Of a stretch of DNA of 49,859 nt, positions 1 to 9,062 are shown in pieces. Position 1 is the first letter of the stretch, and every line of letters begins with the position of its first letter. This DNA is from Methyloradius sp035460505 (GTDB lineage Bacteria > Pseudomonadota > Gammaproteobacteria > Burkholderiales > Methylophilaceae). The notes beneath the pieces are model-generated. The model worked only from the letters and a program-made list of their open reading frames with translations, searched no databases and was not told the origin of the DNA. A program made the position numbers and the translations under genes. Where the stretch lies: contig DATHWP010000028.1 in assembly GCA_035460505.1 (NCBI GenBank), positions 1 through 49,859 on the forward strand, in the 5' to 3' direction.

Positions 1-402
1 CCATTCATCAGGATAGCGCTTGTATTCGGTGGTGGTCGCATCAGAAGAGCGGGTATCAATAGGCAATAACTGCAGTGAGGTTGGTTTGCTAGGGTCGTAA
101 AGCAACTCGGTAGGACACATGGTCGTGCGGCCTGCACTAGATGGCAGCAGGCGCTGACCGTAGCCCGCAAAGAAGATGGCATTGATTAATTCGGATTTGC
201 CGCGAGAGAACTCGGCGACGAAAGCGACATTTAATTTGTCTTCGCGTAGCCGTTCGAGAAGAAACTGGATACGCTGGTCAATTTGAGCATCATTAAGCTC
301 CTGCTCGTTAAGCCAGCTGCGGTAATCGCAGATAGTTTCGACCAGTGCTTTTCTCCAATCCGTATAGGCGGCGAATTGGTGAGCTAACTTGTTTTCGACC
401 AT
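1..402 (-). CDS. Dynamin-family GTPase, N-terminal part (runs off left edge)
   Basis: The reading frame is open from an ATG at 402 to the window edge, giving 134 N-terminal residues. At about residues 62-71 it carries AEFSRGKSELINAIFF, the P-loop form typical of bacterial dynamin-like proteins (GKS followed by INAxF). A later AGRTTMCPTEL stretch fits the switch I threonine region. Bacterial dynamin-like GTPases usually act in membrane remodelling or stress. The protein is cut off before the stalk and any membrane-binding part, so the subfamily cannot be named. It is divergent from the DUF971 gene at 615. Confidence 0.8.
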   Translation of the reverse strand, partial: MVENKLAHQFAAYTDWRKALVETICDYRSWLNEQELNDAQIDQRIQFLLERLREDKLNVAFVAEFSRGKSELINAIFFAGYGQRLLPSSAGRTTMCPTELLYDPSKPTSLQLLPIDTRSSDATTTEYKRYPDEW

Positions 403-614
403 AATCTACCCTGAATGCATTTATATTTGACCTTACTGTAGCATGCGATAAAAAATAGTCAAATAAATCATGAGTATAAAGAAGATACTTTGCGCAAAAA
501 TTGTCACAATATGGACGTGATGATGCAAATCTCTCAGAACTTGAGTCCATACCCATGATTTTGCTTGATTCTGCTATCATCAATGCCTTTATTTTAAGTA
601 CAAAATAGCTGCTT

Positions 615-992
615 ATGAGTGGATTAAGCCCGAATAGCCCGCGACCAACAGACATTAAACTGCATCAACAATCGCGCCTGCTAGAAATTGCATTCGATAA
701 CAATATGCACTGCAAGCTCTCTTGCGAGTTCTTGCGTGTCTATTCACCTTCGGCAGAAGTCCGTGGTCATGGTGCTGGGCAAGAAGTGCTGCAAACAGGC
801 AAAGAAAACGTCAATATCGTGGCGATAGAACCGATTGGCAATTATGCAGTCAAGCTCAAGTTCAGTGATGGCCATGATACGGGGCTCTATTCATGGGATT
901 ATTTGTACGATTTAGCCTCGAACTACGAAGGCTTGTGGCTGGAATATATCGGCAGGCTTGATGCTGCGGGCATCAAAAGACATACAGAATAG
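615..992 (+). CDS. DUF971 (GBBH-like N-terminal domain) protein
   Basis: This is a 125-residue protein of the DUF971 family, a fold shared with the N-terminal domain of gamma-butyrobetaine hydroxylase. Typical pieces are IAFDNNMHCKLSCEFLRVYSPSAEV at about 26-50, the GHDTGLYSWDYL block at about 87-98 and YNLA/YDLA before the C-terminus. The usual family length is 110-130 residues, so it looks complete. It lies 32 bp before ubiE on the same strand and probably shares its transcript; this adjacency is common in Betaproteobacteria. The molecular role is not established. A link to quinone or iron-sulfur chemistry would only be inference from context. Confidence 0.85.
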   Translation: MSGLSPNSPRPTDIKLHQQSRLLEIAFDNNMHCKLSCEFLRVYSPSAEVRGHGAGQEVLQTGKENVNIVAIEPIGNYAVKLKFSDGHDTGLYSWDYLYDLASNYEGLWLEYIGRLDAAGIKRHTE

Positions 993-1024
993 ATTGATAA
1001 TAAATCAGATCGAAAGAATTAGTG

Positions 1025-1780
1025 ATGACAGACTCAAATAAACCCTCCACCGACCAGACACACTTTGGCTTCAAATCGGTCGCTGAGAGCGAAAAAGCTG
1101 GCAAGGTGGGTGAGGTATTTCACTCGGTAGCAAAAAAATACGACTTGATGAACGATGTCATGTCTGCTGGCTTGCACCGCACATGGAAGCGTTTTGCAGT
1201 GGAGGTCAGCGGTGTACGCAAAGGTGATCGCGTGCTGGATGTGGCAGGTGGTAGCGGTGACTTATCCAAACTGTTTGCAAAAAAAGTAGGCCCTGAGGGT
1301 GAAGTGGTGCTCACTGACATCAATGCCTCTATGCTGGGCGTTGGCCGTGACCGCATGGCGGATGAAGGCTTTTCCATACCAACACTGCAATGCGATGCAG
1401 AGAAACTGCCCTTCCCTGACCAGCACTTTGACTGTGTGATTGTCGCCTTTGGCTTGCGCAACATGACACATAAAGACAAGGCACTGGCCGAGATGCAACG
1501 CGTGCTCAAAATCGGTGGCCGCTTGCTGGTGCTCGAATTCTCCCAAGTCTGGAAGCCACTGGCACCGCTATACGACGTTTATTCATTCAAGCTGCTGCCA
1601 TTAATGGGCAAGCTATTTGCCAAAGATGCCGATAGCTACCAGTATCTGGCTGAATCTATCCGCATGCACCCAGATCAGGAAACGCTAAAGCAAATGATGA
1701 TAGATGCCGGCTTGGCAAAAGTGGATTACTACAACCTGTCAGCTGGCGTAGTCGCGCTGCACAAAGGTTGGAAAATCTAG
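1025..1780 (+). CDS. ubiE: Ubiquinone/menaquinone biosynthesis C-methyltransferase UbiE
   Basis: UbiE methylates the ring carbon of the demethyl quinone precursor using S-adenosylmethionine, in the ubiquinone pathway at the membrane. The 251-residue length is normal. The UbiE signature region FHSVAKKYDLMNDVMSAGLH lies at about 32-51, SAM motif I VLDVAGGSGD at 70-79, and the family ending HKGWKI is present. A GTG lies one codon before the ATG at 1025; the ATG is preferred because its upstream purine-rich GAAAG is better placed, but GTG at 1022 is possible. The stop overlaps an alternative TTG frame of ubiJ, so ubiE, ubiJ and ubiB form a tight operon. Confidence 0.95.
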   Translation: MTDSNKPSTDQTHFGFKSVAESEKAGKVGEVFHSVAKKYDLMNDVMSAGLHRTWKRFAVEVSGVRKGDRVLDVAGGSGDLSKLFAKKVGPEGEVVLTDINASMLGVGRDRMADEGFSIPTLQCDAEKLPFPDQHFDCVIVAFGLRNMTHKDKALAEMQRVLKIGGRLLVLEFSQVWKPLAPLYDVYSFKLLPLMGKLFAKDADSYQYLAESIRMHPDQETLKQMMIDAGLAKVDYYNLSAGVVALHKGWKI

Positions 1781-1794
1781 CAAAGGTACGCAAT

Positions 1795-2424
1795 ATGCTA
1801 AAACCCATACTCACACGCTTGTTAAACCACCTGATTACACAGAATAGCTGGGCTAGGGCTGAGCTCATACCATTCGCAGGGAAGTCTGTGCGTTTCAATA
1901 TGCCGCCGATTAGCGCCAGTCTTACCATACTGGAAGATGGCGGCCTAGCGATGGCAGGTGATGCCAGCCAGCCAGATGCTACAGTCACGATTTCATTACC
2001 GATCGCACTCAGGCTCTTAGCCAAAGATGAAGCCGCAGCCAAGCAGGCACGACTTGAAGGTGATACTGAGCTGGCCATGGCGCTATCAAAAGTCATGCAG
2101 AACCTGGAATGGGAATATGAAGAAGATCTAAGCCGTGTGATTGGGGATATACCCGCCAACAAGATTGCGACTTTTGGCCGTGAAACTGTCGCAGGTATCA
2201 AGAAGCAATCACTCAATGCAGCCGAAATGCTGGCCGAATACTGGCAAGAAGAACAGCCCATGATCGCGAAAAAACGCCATGTGGAGAAATTCATATCCGA
2301 TGTCGATACCTTGCGTGATGATGCAGAGCGTCTGGGCAAGCGATTTGATAAGCTCATGGAAAAGCTTGAAAAACAAGCGGTAGGCAATACCCCACCTAAC
2401 TCAACAGAAACTCCCAGCAGCTAA
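1795..2424 (+). CDS. ubiJ: Ubiquinone biosynthesis accessory factor UbiJ (SCP2 domain)
   Basis: UbiJ is a lipid-binding accessory protein of the Ubi complex that holds hydrophobic ubiquinone intermediates. The N-terminal 110 residues have the SCP2 sterol-carrier pattern (VRFNMPPISASLTILEDGGL, then PDATVTISLPIALRLL), and the C-terminal third is a charged helix rich in K, E and R, as expected. The ORF could begin at TTG 1768 inside ubiE, but ATG 1795 has AAAGG about 8 nt upstream and gives MLKPILTRLLNHLI, a typical start. The 209-residue length fits. Its TAA overlaps the ubiB ATG as TAATG. Confidence 0.88.
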   Translation: MLKPILTRLLNHLITQNSWARAELIPFAGKSVRFNMPPISASLTILEDGGLAMAGDASQPDATVTISLPIALRLLAKDEAAAKQARLEGDTELAMALSKVMQNLEWEYEEDLSRVIGDIPANKIATFGRETVAGIKKQSLNAAEMLAEYWQEEQPMIAKKRHVEKFISDVDTLRDDAERLGKRFDKLMEKLEKQAVGNTPPNSTETPSS

Positions 2425-3965
2425 TGCGTCTATTCCGCTTAATCAAAATCCTTTTTGTTACCTTCAAATATGGGTTGGATGAACTCATACTCAGCCATAC
2501 AAAATTACGTCCTTTGCAAAGCGTATTTAGCACAGTCTTTTTCTGGAGAAATATAAAAACCAGCAGGGGCGAACGATTACGCTTAGCACTGGAAGCACTG
2601 GGGCCAATATTCGTCAAATTCGGCCAGATGCTATCCACCCGCCGCGACCTGATTCCGTTAGATATAGCAGACGAGCTTGCCAAACTGCAGGATCGTGTAC
2701 CACCGTTTGCTTATGAAGATGTAGTGCAAATCATTGAAGCCTCGTTTGCTAAACCAATCAGTGTCGTCTTTGAGCAGTTCGATGTAACACCAATCGCCAG
2801 TGCCTCAGTGGCACAGGTACACTTTGCGCATCTGCCTGGCGGTAAAGCTGTGGCCGTCAAGGTATTGCGCCCAGGCATCGCACGCGTTATTGAAAAAGAT
2901 CTGGCTTTGCTGGATAGTGCTGCCTGGCTGCTACACACCCTATCGAGCGAAGGTAAGCGCTTAAAGCCAAGACAAGTGGTTGCCGAGTTTGATAAACATA
3001 TTCAAGGCGAGCTAGACCTCATGCTAGAAGCCGCCAATTGCAACCTGCTTGGCCGTAATTTTGCCGATAAGAAATTGCTGCTAGTGCCTGAAGTTTACTG
3101 GGATTGGTGTCGTGAGCAGGTGATGGTGATGGAACGCATGGATGGCATCCCCATCAGTCAGGTTGATAAGCTACGCGAGTTAGGTATCAACATCCCTAAA
3201 CTGGCGCGGGATGGCGTGGAGATATTCTTTACTCAGGTGTTTCGTGATGGTTTCTTCCATGCCGATATGCATCCAGGCAATATTCAGGTGGCACACGATG
3301 GCCGTTATATCGCTCTCGATTTCGGCATCATGGGCTCGCTCAATAAAACCGATAAATATTATCTGGCGCGCAATTTCCTCGCATTCTTCAACCGCGATTA
3401 TCGCGATGTAGCCGTTGCACATATTGAATCAGGCTGGGTACCCGCAAACACCAATGTGGATGAGCTCGAAACCGCCGTGCGTGCCATTTGCGAACCCATT
3501 TTTGACAAGCCGCTGAAAGAGATTTCGTTCGGCCGCACCCTGCTCAGCTTGTTCCAGATGTCGCGCCGCTTTGGCGTCATCATCCAGCCACAGCTGGTCA
3601 TGCTGCAAAAGACGCTGTTGAATATTGAAGGTTTGGGTCGTGAGCTAGACCCTGACTTGGATTTATGGAAAACCGCACAACCCTTTTTAGAACGCTGGAT
3701 GTCCGAGCAGATCGGCTGGCGTAGCCTGTTGAAAAATATGCAGGCAGAGCTACCAAACTGGGGCACGATACTGCCGCAACTGCCTCGGCTGGTGCATAGC
3801 CAACTCACCGCCAGCCTAGAGTCGCCTCTCAGCGCAAAAATAGAAGCGCTCAGCCATCAACAAAGGCGTAATACCTATTGGTTACGCTTGATCGCCATCG
3901 TGATTAGTTTGGTTGCTACAGCCCAACTCATCAGCTTGGTAGAGATTTGGCAGACCTTGCATTAA
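2424..3965 (+). CDS. ubiB: Ubiquinone biosynthesis protein UbiB (ABC1/ADCK atypical kinase family)
   Basis: UbiB is a membrane-anchored atypical kinase-like ATPase needed for ubiquinone synthesis. At 513 residues it is full length. The family KxGQ motif is visible as KFGQ at 65-68, followed by the alanine-rich nucleotide loop (PIASASVAQVHFA) and the VAVKVLRPG lysine. Catalytic-loop-like HADMHPGN and ALDFG blocks follow in the middle. The C-terminus has a hydrophobic membrane segment at about 487-510. The start codon overlaps the ubiJ stop, so translation is probably coupled. It converges with mutM over a 25-bp gap. Confidence 0.95.
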   Translation: MRLFRLIKILFVTFKYGLDELILSHTKLRPLQSVFSTVFFWRNIKTSRGERLRLALEALGPIFVKFGQMLSTRRDLIPLDIADELAKLQDRVPPFAYEDVVQIIEASFAKPISVVFEQFDVTPIASASVAQVHFAHLPGGKAVAVKVLRPGIARVIEKDLALLDSAAWLLHTLSSEGKRLKPRQVVAEFDKHIQGELDLMLEAANCNLLGRNFADKKLLLVPEVYWDWCREQVMVMERMDGIPISQVDKLRELGINIPKLARDGVEIFFTQVFRDGFFHADMHPGNIQVAHDGRYIALDFGIMGSLNKTDKYYLARNFLAFFNRDYRDVAVAHIESGWVPANTNVDELETAVRAICEPIFDKPLKEISFGRTLLSLFQMSRRFGVIIQPQLVMLQKTLLNIEGLGRELDPDLDLWKTAQPFLERWMSEQIGWRSLLKNMQAELPNWGTILPQLPRLVHSQLTASLESPLSAKIEALSHQQRRNTYWLRLIAIVISLVATAQLISLVEIWQTLH

Positions 3966-3990
3966 GTCACGCCGACGCGATTTTACAACC

Positions 3991-4803
3991 CTATTTTTGG
4001 CAATGCTCACAGTAAAATGTTGAGCGCTGGCCTAAGCGTATCGTACTGATTGGCCTGCCGCATATCTTGCATGGCTGCCCCGTTCTGCCATAAACGAAAT
4101 ATTCCTGCTGAAAATAGCCAGGGTTGCCATCTGCGCCAAAAAAATCTCGCAGGCTGCTACCACCTGCGAGCAACGCATCGCTCAAGGTAGATTTAATCTC
4201 TGTCACCAACTGATTGCAAGCTGCTTTACTAAGTTTGTTCGCTGGAGTTTGCGGATTGATTCTGGCGCGAAACAAAGACTCACTCGCGTAAATATTGCCA
4301 ACGCCAACCACCAAATGGCTATCCATGATTGCATTTTTAATCGGCGCTGAACGTGTGCGTATATGCTGGTATAACCATGCGCCATCAAAGCTATCATCTA
4401 GCGGCTCTGGGCCCAGCACACTAAGTAAGGAATGCGCACTCACATCCCCTTCCGCCCACAACACCGCGCCAAAGCGGCGTGGGTCACGCAACCTCAATAC
4501 CTGACCATCTTTAAAGTGCATATCAAAGTGGTCATGCTTGGCTGGCGGTTCATTCTGCGCTAACAAACAGATACGGCCAGACATCCCAAGATGCAAAATC
4601 AATGAGCCAGTATCAAATCGCGCAAGAATATATTTGGCGCGACGAGTGAGTTGAATAAGCTGTTGAGAGGGTAACGACTGGGTAATGTGCTGAGGGATGG
4701 GCCAACGCAGTGATGCGTTGCGAATAATCACCTGATCTACCGTCTGGCCAATCAGCGGCAATAATCCGCGCCGCGTGGTTTCAACTTCAGGGAGTTCAGG
4801 CAT
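3991..4803 (-). CDS. mutM: Formamidopyrimidine-DNA glycosylase MutM (Fpg)
   Basis: MutM removes 8-oxoguanine and formamidopyrimidines in base excision repair and cleaves the abasic site. The N-terminus MPELPEVETTRRGL supplies the catalytic proline (after Met removal) and glutamate. The C-terminal zinc finger is complete as C-x2-C-x16-C-x2-C in the last 28 residues, and the lysine-bearing helix-two-turn-helix region (NAIMDSHLVVGVGNIYASE) is present. The length of 270 residues is usual. It is followed on its upstream side by the DUF4340 gene 36 bp away on the same strand, so a shared transcript is possible though functionally unrelated. Confidence 0.97.
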   Translation of the reverse strand: MPELPEVETTRRGLLPLIGQTVDQVIIRNASLRWPIPQHITQSLPSQQLIQLTRRAKYILARFDTGSLILHLGMSGRICLLAQNEPPAKHDHFDMHFKDGQVLRLRDPRRFGAVLWAEGDVSAHSLLSVLGPEPLDDSFDGAWLYQHIRTRSAPIKNAIMDSHLVVGVGNIYASESLFRARINPQTPANKLSKAACNQLVTEIKSTLSDALLAGGSSLRDFFGADGNPGYFQQEYFVYGRTGQPCKICGRPISTIRLGQRSTFYCEHCQK

Positions 4804-4839
4804 GTGAGCTGTGATTAAGCCGCAAACGAGCGAGCTTAA

Positions 4840-5718
4840 TTATTTAGCCAATGTCACAGGTGGATTAAGCATAGTGAAGCCAGAATCTGGCGGCATATGA
4901 TATTTCACGCCTTCATCTGGACGCCCAAGAATAATCTCTGGTGATTCCTGCATTTTATCGAAATGCACCTTGGCACCGCCTTCGAGCTTAACTTCTAGTG
5001 AAGGATATGTCGCCCTGCGGTCTGGTGTATAACGCTCAACTGAGGTCACGGCCATGTGTTTCCAGTATTCGTCAAACCACTCGTTCATTTCATTTTGGGT
5101 CAGCTTGGCATTAGCGACTGAGGTAGTCCATTTGCCATCGGTCAAACCCACCTGCAGACGACTATCTTCCCACTGTTCAAGCCTTGATAAATCAAAGCCA
5201 GTTGGTTTTTCACCTGGTTTAAATGGGCTTTTATCCATCATTTCTTCAATCTGGATACCTGCGGATTCCGAGTACGTCGTCTGCACTAAGTAAACGCTAT
5301 CTTTATATTGAACGTATTGTTCTCCAGAGACTGGGTTAATCGTCCCAAATAAAAACTCTTCATCATTCAGCTTGAGCTTTAATTTTGGCTGATCCAAACC
5401 AAATTGTGAAGGATCGCCAAGTGCAAATTTCTCAGTGGTGGTTGCTGCAACGACCGATAAAATACGTTGCACAGACAACATGTCAGCCCTTGCATCGAAT
5501 GGCTGGGTGATGCGCCAATTTCCATCTGTTTTCTCAAACACCACAGGAGCTTTGGCTGGAAACTCAATACTGACTTTATTAAAATCTGCCAGCTTCAAAC
5601 TGGAAATTTCATAGGTCTTAGGCCCCTCCTCTTTTGGCATAGGCCTAAAGTAGAGAAACGTAATAATCGCCGCGACTAAAAGCAGCAAGACCAGATTGAC
5701 TATCCAGCGCGACTTCAT
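4840..5718 (-). CDS. DUF4340 domain protein, last gene of a Gld-like ABC operon
   Basis: The 292-residue protein has one N-terminal membrane segment (about 6-25) and a long outward-facing domain matching the DUF4340 pattern (YEISSLKLADFNKVSIEF, then WRITQPFDARAD). Such proteins are regularly encoded after GldG-like genes of ABC-2 exporters. Its ATG overlaps the stop of the GldG-like gene by 4 bp (ATGA), so the two are translationally coupled. The function is not known; a periplasmic accessory subunit of the transporter is the natural inference. Confidence 0.82.
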   Translation of the reverse strand: MKSRWIVNLVLLLLVAAIITFLYFRPMPKEEGPKTYEISSLKLADFNKVSIEFPAKAPVVFEKTDGNWRITQPFDARADMLSVQRILSVVAATTTEKFALGDPSQFGLDQPKLKLKLNDEEFLFGTINPVSGEQYVQYKDSVYLVQTTYSESAGIQIEEMMDKSPFKPGEKPTGFDLSRLEQWEDSRLQVGLTDGKWTTSVANAKLTQNEMNEWFDEYWKHMAVTSVERYTPDRRATYPSLEVKLEGGAKVHFDKMQESPEIILGRPDEGVKYHMPPDSGFTMLNPPVTLAK

Positions 5719-7094
5719 GCTTTACGACGCTTCCACCATATAACCACGCCTGCCACTAACAAGGCGATTGGCAGAATCAAACGGAACCCAAAGAACACAA
5801 ATACGGCAATCCAGCGACTGAACATATCATCTGGAATACGAACGTTCACATCTTTCAGCAATTTGGGTTGTATCGTAATGAGGCTGTCATCGCCAGCAAG
5901 CCAATTGATCATATTCACACCTAGGTCAAGATTGCCGCCGTTACCCACAAACGTATTGGCAAGGAAATTACCATTACCCACAACAATCACGCGCTGGCCT
6001 TTTTTGCCATATTTACGCTCAAGGGCAACAGCAATGTTGATCGGGCCACGAATGTCTTTTTTCTCATCAAAGCTGACCTTGCTGCCAGAACTGCCAGGCT
6101 CGATTTTGCTAGTTTCTAGCCAGCCATTGGGCGCAACTGAGATGAGGTTGCTGACTTCCCAGCCATTATCGTCCGTGCCTTTGGCATCAATCATACGAGC
6201 CTCTGGGAACAAGGTACGTAACATGAAGTTCTTGGTAATCGCGTGCTCACCATACTGGCTGGCAAAAGCGATCTTGGCATCAGCACCATATTGTGCCGAC
6301 GATAAATCCACTACCATGCCTGGTGTCACTTTCAGGCCAATATAGTCAGCAATTGGCTGCAAGCCATGCAATTTCTCGTCATCTAACAACCATAACAGGT
6401 TGCCGCCAGCATCCAGATAGTCCTTGATCTTCTTCACTTCAACGTCAGTCACATCTACCTGCGGACTAGCAATCACTAGCATGGCGCCATTAGTTGGCAC
6501 ACCTTGCGCTATGGTCAGATCAGGGTTCGCTAACTTGAAGCCTTTTTTCTGTAACTGTTTACCAAACTCACCCAGATCGTAGTTTTTGATACCAATCAAG
6601 CTACGTTCACCATGACCATCCAGATACATGACAGCACGTTCTTTGCTACGTGAGAGTCGTACCAGCAAATTGGTCATATCTTGCTCAACATAGGCAGGGA
6701 CTAAATGTTCGCTACGTTTTTCGTACTCTACGACCATTTCGCCTTCAGCCTTGATACCTTCATCTTGCGCAAGCTTAGGGTGTTCTGCTGGGTTGATGAA
6801 CTCGACCTTGATGTCAGGTTTGGAGCGTTGGTAACGAGAGATAAAATCGTTGATGGTTTTACGGTATTGATCATCTTGCGAGACGAATACAGTAATGTTG
6901 ATTGGCGCTTTCATCTGCTTGAGGATATTCACACTGCCCTCAGTCAGCGTATTACGTGCGCTTTGCGTAATGTCGCGCGACACATGGTATTCATACGAGA
7001 GAAAGCCGAGCAAAAAGATAAACACAAGAAACAGCACTAAAAACATACTGTTTTGCATGAAAAGCTGGAGACGTAGTTTACGGTTGGTTTGCAT
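5715..7094 (-). CDS. GldG-like ABC transporter auxiliary subunit
   Basis: The 459-residue protein has an N-terminal membrane segment (about 14-35), a large extracytoplasmic region with the GldG/ABC-auxiliary pattern (NTLTEGSVNILKQMKAPINI; YLDGHGERS; DYLDAGGNLLWLLDDE) and a C-terminal membrane helix before a WWKRRKA tail. This family (DUF4350/GldG type) works with an ABC-2 permease and ATPase, first known from gliding Bacteroidetes, but it is widespread in non-gliding bacteria where its substrate is unknown. An ATG at 7130 would overlap the permease gene; ATG 7094, 13 bp after the permease stop, fits the usual N-terminus better. Confidence 0.82.
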   Translation of the reverse strand: MQTNRKLRLQLFMQNSMFLVLFLVFIFLLGFLSYEYHVSRDITQSARNTLTEGSVNILKQMKAPINITVFVSQDDQYRKTINDFISRYQRSKPDIKVEFINPAEHPKLAQDEGIKAEGEMVVEYEKRSEHLVPAYVEQDMTNLLVRLSRSKERAVMYLDGHGERSLIGIKNYDLGEFGKQLQKKGFKLANPDLTIAQGVPTNGAMLVIASPQVDVTDVEVKKIKDYLDAGGNLLWLLDDEKLHGLQPIADYIGLKVTPGMVVDLSSAQYGADAKIAFASQYGEHAITKNFMLRTLFPEARMIDAKGTDDNGWEVSNLISVAPNGWLETSKIEPGSSGSKVSFDEKKDIRGPINIAVALERKYGKKGQRVIVVGNGNFLANTFVGNGGNLDLGVNMINWLAGDDSLITIQPKLLKDVNVRIPDDMFSRWIAVFVFFGFRLILPIALLVAGVVIWWKRRKA

Positions 7095-7107
7095 TGTCGT
7101 TACCCGA

Positions 7108-7854
7108 TTAGCCACGCAGACGGTCAGCATCGAGACGACGCACCGTGAGAGTTAAGAAAGTGATGATGAATAAAATGAAGTAAGCGACATCTTTGGTGTC
7201 AAGCAGGCCACGAGAGAATGGCTCAAAGTGGCGCATCAATGAGAAATAAGACATCACGCTGTTAGGGTCACCAGCCAAGAAGTGGTCAAGTATCAACAAA
7301 CCAAACAAGGCAACAAAAGTGATGATCCCTGCCACTACAGGCTGCTGAGTCATACTGGATACATACACACCCAAAGCTGAGAAGCTAGCCACTAATAACC
7401 ACAAACCCAGGATGTTAGCGGTGATGTAGCCAAAATCGATCTCTGACCACAAATTCAAGCTCGACATCATGGCTGCCATGAAAAATATGATGATGCTCAA
7501 AAAGGTAACTAAACCGAAAAATTTACCCAAGACAATTTCAGTCAATGAAAGTGGCGCACTGAATAGAAAGGTCAAGGTTTGCTGACGGCGCTCATCGCTG
7601 ATTAAGCGCATAGAAAGCAGTGGTACAGCAAACAACATAATAAAAGATGCAATGCCAAACACATTGCTGCCTACATACTCCGTCACACCCAAACGTTCTT
7701 CTGGACGCACCATACCAGACATAGTCTGCAGATACTGGTCAACACCTATCAGAAAGAATGTGCCGAATACGAACTGGAGTAAAGCCAGCACTATCCAGCC
7801 CATGGGCGAGGAGAAAAGGCTTTTTAGCTCTTTTCTGGCAATATTAATAATCAT
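7108..7854 (-). CDS. ABC-2 type permease (GldF-like)
   Basis: This is a 248-residue integral membrane protein with six hydrophobic segments. It shows the ABC-2 permease pattern: ARKELKSLFSSPMGWIVLALLQ at the start, RLISDERRQQTLTFLFSAPLSLTEIVLGKF in the cytoplasmic coupling loop, and a helix-rich C-terminal half. It is the membrane channel partner of the ATPase encoded just upstream (56 bp) and of the GldG-like protein downstream. The substrate cannot be told from sequence. Confidence 0.87.
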   Translation of the reverse strand: MIINIARKELKSLFSSPMGWIVLALLQFVFGTFFLIGVDQYLQTMSGMVRPEERLGVTEYVGSNVFGIASFIMLFAVPLLSMRLISDERRQQTLTFLFSAPLSLTEIVLGKFFGLVTFLSIIIFFMAAMMSSLNLWSEIDFGYITANILGLWLLVASFSALGVYVSSMTQQPVVAGIITFVALFGLLILDHFLAGDPNSVMSYFSLMRHFEPFSRGLLDTKDVAYFILFIITFLTLTVRRLDADRLRG

Positions 7855-7910
7855 GAGTACATCATCCTCTAAATTTTCTTATATTTTTATAGCGATAAAA
7901 TCTTGGGTGT

Positions 7911-8843
7911 TTATGCAGCTTGTTCTTGATAGGTAAGCTGCACGAATACTTCTTCAAGGCTGGTTTGGTCTGGGTTGATTTGATACAAACCCCACCCATT
8001 ATTCACTGAGCCCTGCACCAAGGCTTCTGCAGGTGAAAGGCCATCTTGATGCTTAATTCTGAGCATGCCGTTAGGTAAAGTATCCACAGCAGTCACCCCT
8101 GGAATAGCCAGCAATATCTCATTGGCAGGTGGATTATTAAGGCCAATCAATAATTTGTTGCCATAGCGCTGCTGTTTCAATACTTCAATCGCGCCGTTAA
8201 ATACCAGCTCGCCTTTGTGAATAATCTGAACATGGTCACAGACCATTTCAACTTCAGGCAATATGTGGGTAGAAAGAATCACGCTGTGCTCGCCACCCAG
8301 CTCTTTGATCAAGGCACGAATATCACGAATCTGGATTGGGTCTAGGCCTACGGTAGGTTCATCCAGAATGACAACCATCGGGTTATGAATAATGGCTTGC
8401 GCAATACCAACACGCTGTTGGTAACCCTTGGAAAGGTTTTCAATCAGGCGCTTGCCCATTTCAGTCAGACCACAGCGTTGTTTTGCTACATCGACTGCTT
8501 TTTTAATGTGCTTGCTGCTCACACGGTGCAAACGGGCAGCAATGGTCAGGTACTCATCTACCGTTAATTCACGATACAGCGGCGGCTGCTCAGGCAGGTA
8601 GCCAATCAGTGCTTTGGCTTCTTTTGGGTTTTCGATCATATCGATACCACAGATTTTCACTGAGCCTTTGCTTGGCGCCAGATTACCTGTGAGCATCTTC
8701 ATGGTGGTGGATTTACCAGCGCCGTTAGGGCCGAGAAAACCAAGAACCTCCCCCTTATTAAGCGTAAAGCTGACATCCTTAACTGCCTCTCGGCCACCAT
8801 AGATGCGGGTTAAATCGCTCGCCTCAACGGTTATCGTAGTCAT
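7911..8843 (-). CDS. ABC transporter ATP-binding protein (GldA-like)
   Basis: The protein has 310 residues with all ABC ATPase motifs: Walker A GPNGAGKST at about 38-46, Q-loop region YLPEQPPLYRELT, signature LSKGYQQRVGIAQA, Walker B VVILDEPTVGLDP and the switch histidine in LSTHILPEVE. It is closest to the ABC-2 exporter type (NatA/GldA class). It is the first gene of the operon that continues with the permease, GldG-like and DUF4340 genes. GGAG lies about 11 nt before the ATG at 8843, which is longer than usual spacing. Confidence 0.9.
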   Translation of the reverse strand: MTTITVEASDLTRIYGGREAVKDVSFTLNKGEVLGFLGPNGAGKSTTMKMLTGNLAPSKGSVKICGIDMIENPKEAKALIGYLPEQPPLYRELTVDEYLTIAARLHRVSSKHIKKAVDVAKQRCGLTEMGKRLIENLSKGYQQRVGIAQAIIHNPMVVILDEPTVGLDPIQIRDIRALIKELGGEHSVILSTHILPEVEMVCDHVQIIHKGELVFNGAIEVLKQQRYGNKLLIGLNNPPANEILLAIPGVTAVDTLPNGMLRIKHQDGLSPAEALVQGSVNNGWGLYQINPDQTSLEEVFVQLTYQEQAA

Positions 8844-8961
8844 AAAACATTACACTCCAAAATCAGGGTTATGGTTATTCGCACTTATATAAGTATGCGA
8901 TTTATAAAATTGCCATGCTTAAAATCTAGCGCATGGCTGCAAAAGGTTTGCTAAATTAAAA

Positions 8962-8987
8962 AAACGCCTGACATATGTCAAGCGTTT
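8962..8987 (-). terminator. Rho-independent terminator on the minus strand
   Basis: A 26-nt near-perfect inverted repeat with 13-nt arms (one mismatch) is followed on the minus strand by seven T residues and then AATTTAG. The same hairpin read on the plus strand has no real T run, so its direction is minus. It lies upstream of the ABC operon, not after it, so it must end a separate transcript coming from the 8988-9285 interval. That fits the small ORF at 9063-9233. The remaining 8844-8961 stretch is AT-rich and probably holds the ABC operon promoter. Confidence 0.7.
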
Positions 8988-9062
8988 ACTTGATAACGCG
9001 ATTTAATTTTAAGAGCCAGTATAGTCTGGAAAAGTTCTTCTCACTCAGCTAATCTGGCTTTG

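Noticed and set aside
308..655. 115-residue ORF on the minus strand
   Set aside because: It overlaps the divergent promoter and the DUF971 start, and has no protein-like pattern.
1656..2387. 243-residue minus ORF opposite ubiJ
   Set aside because: It is antisense to clear ubiE/ubiJ coding sequence; serine/alanine-rich composition is that of a shadow frame.
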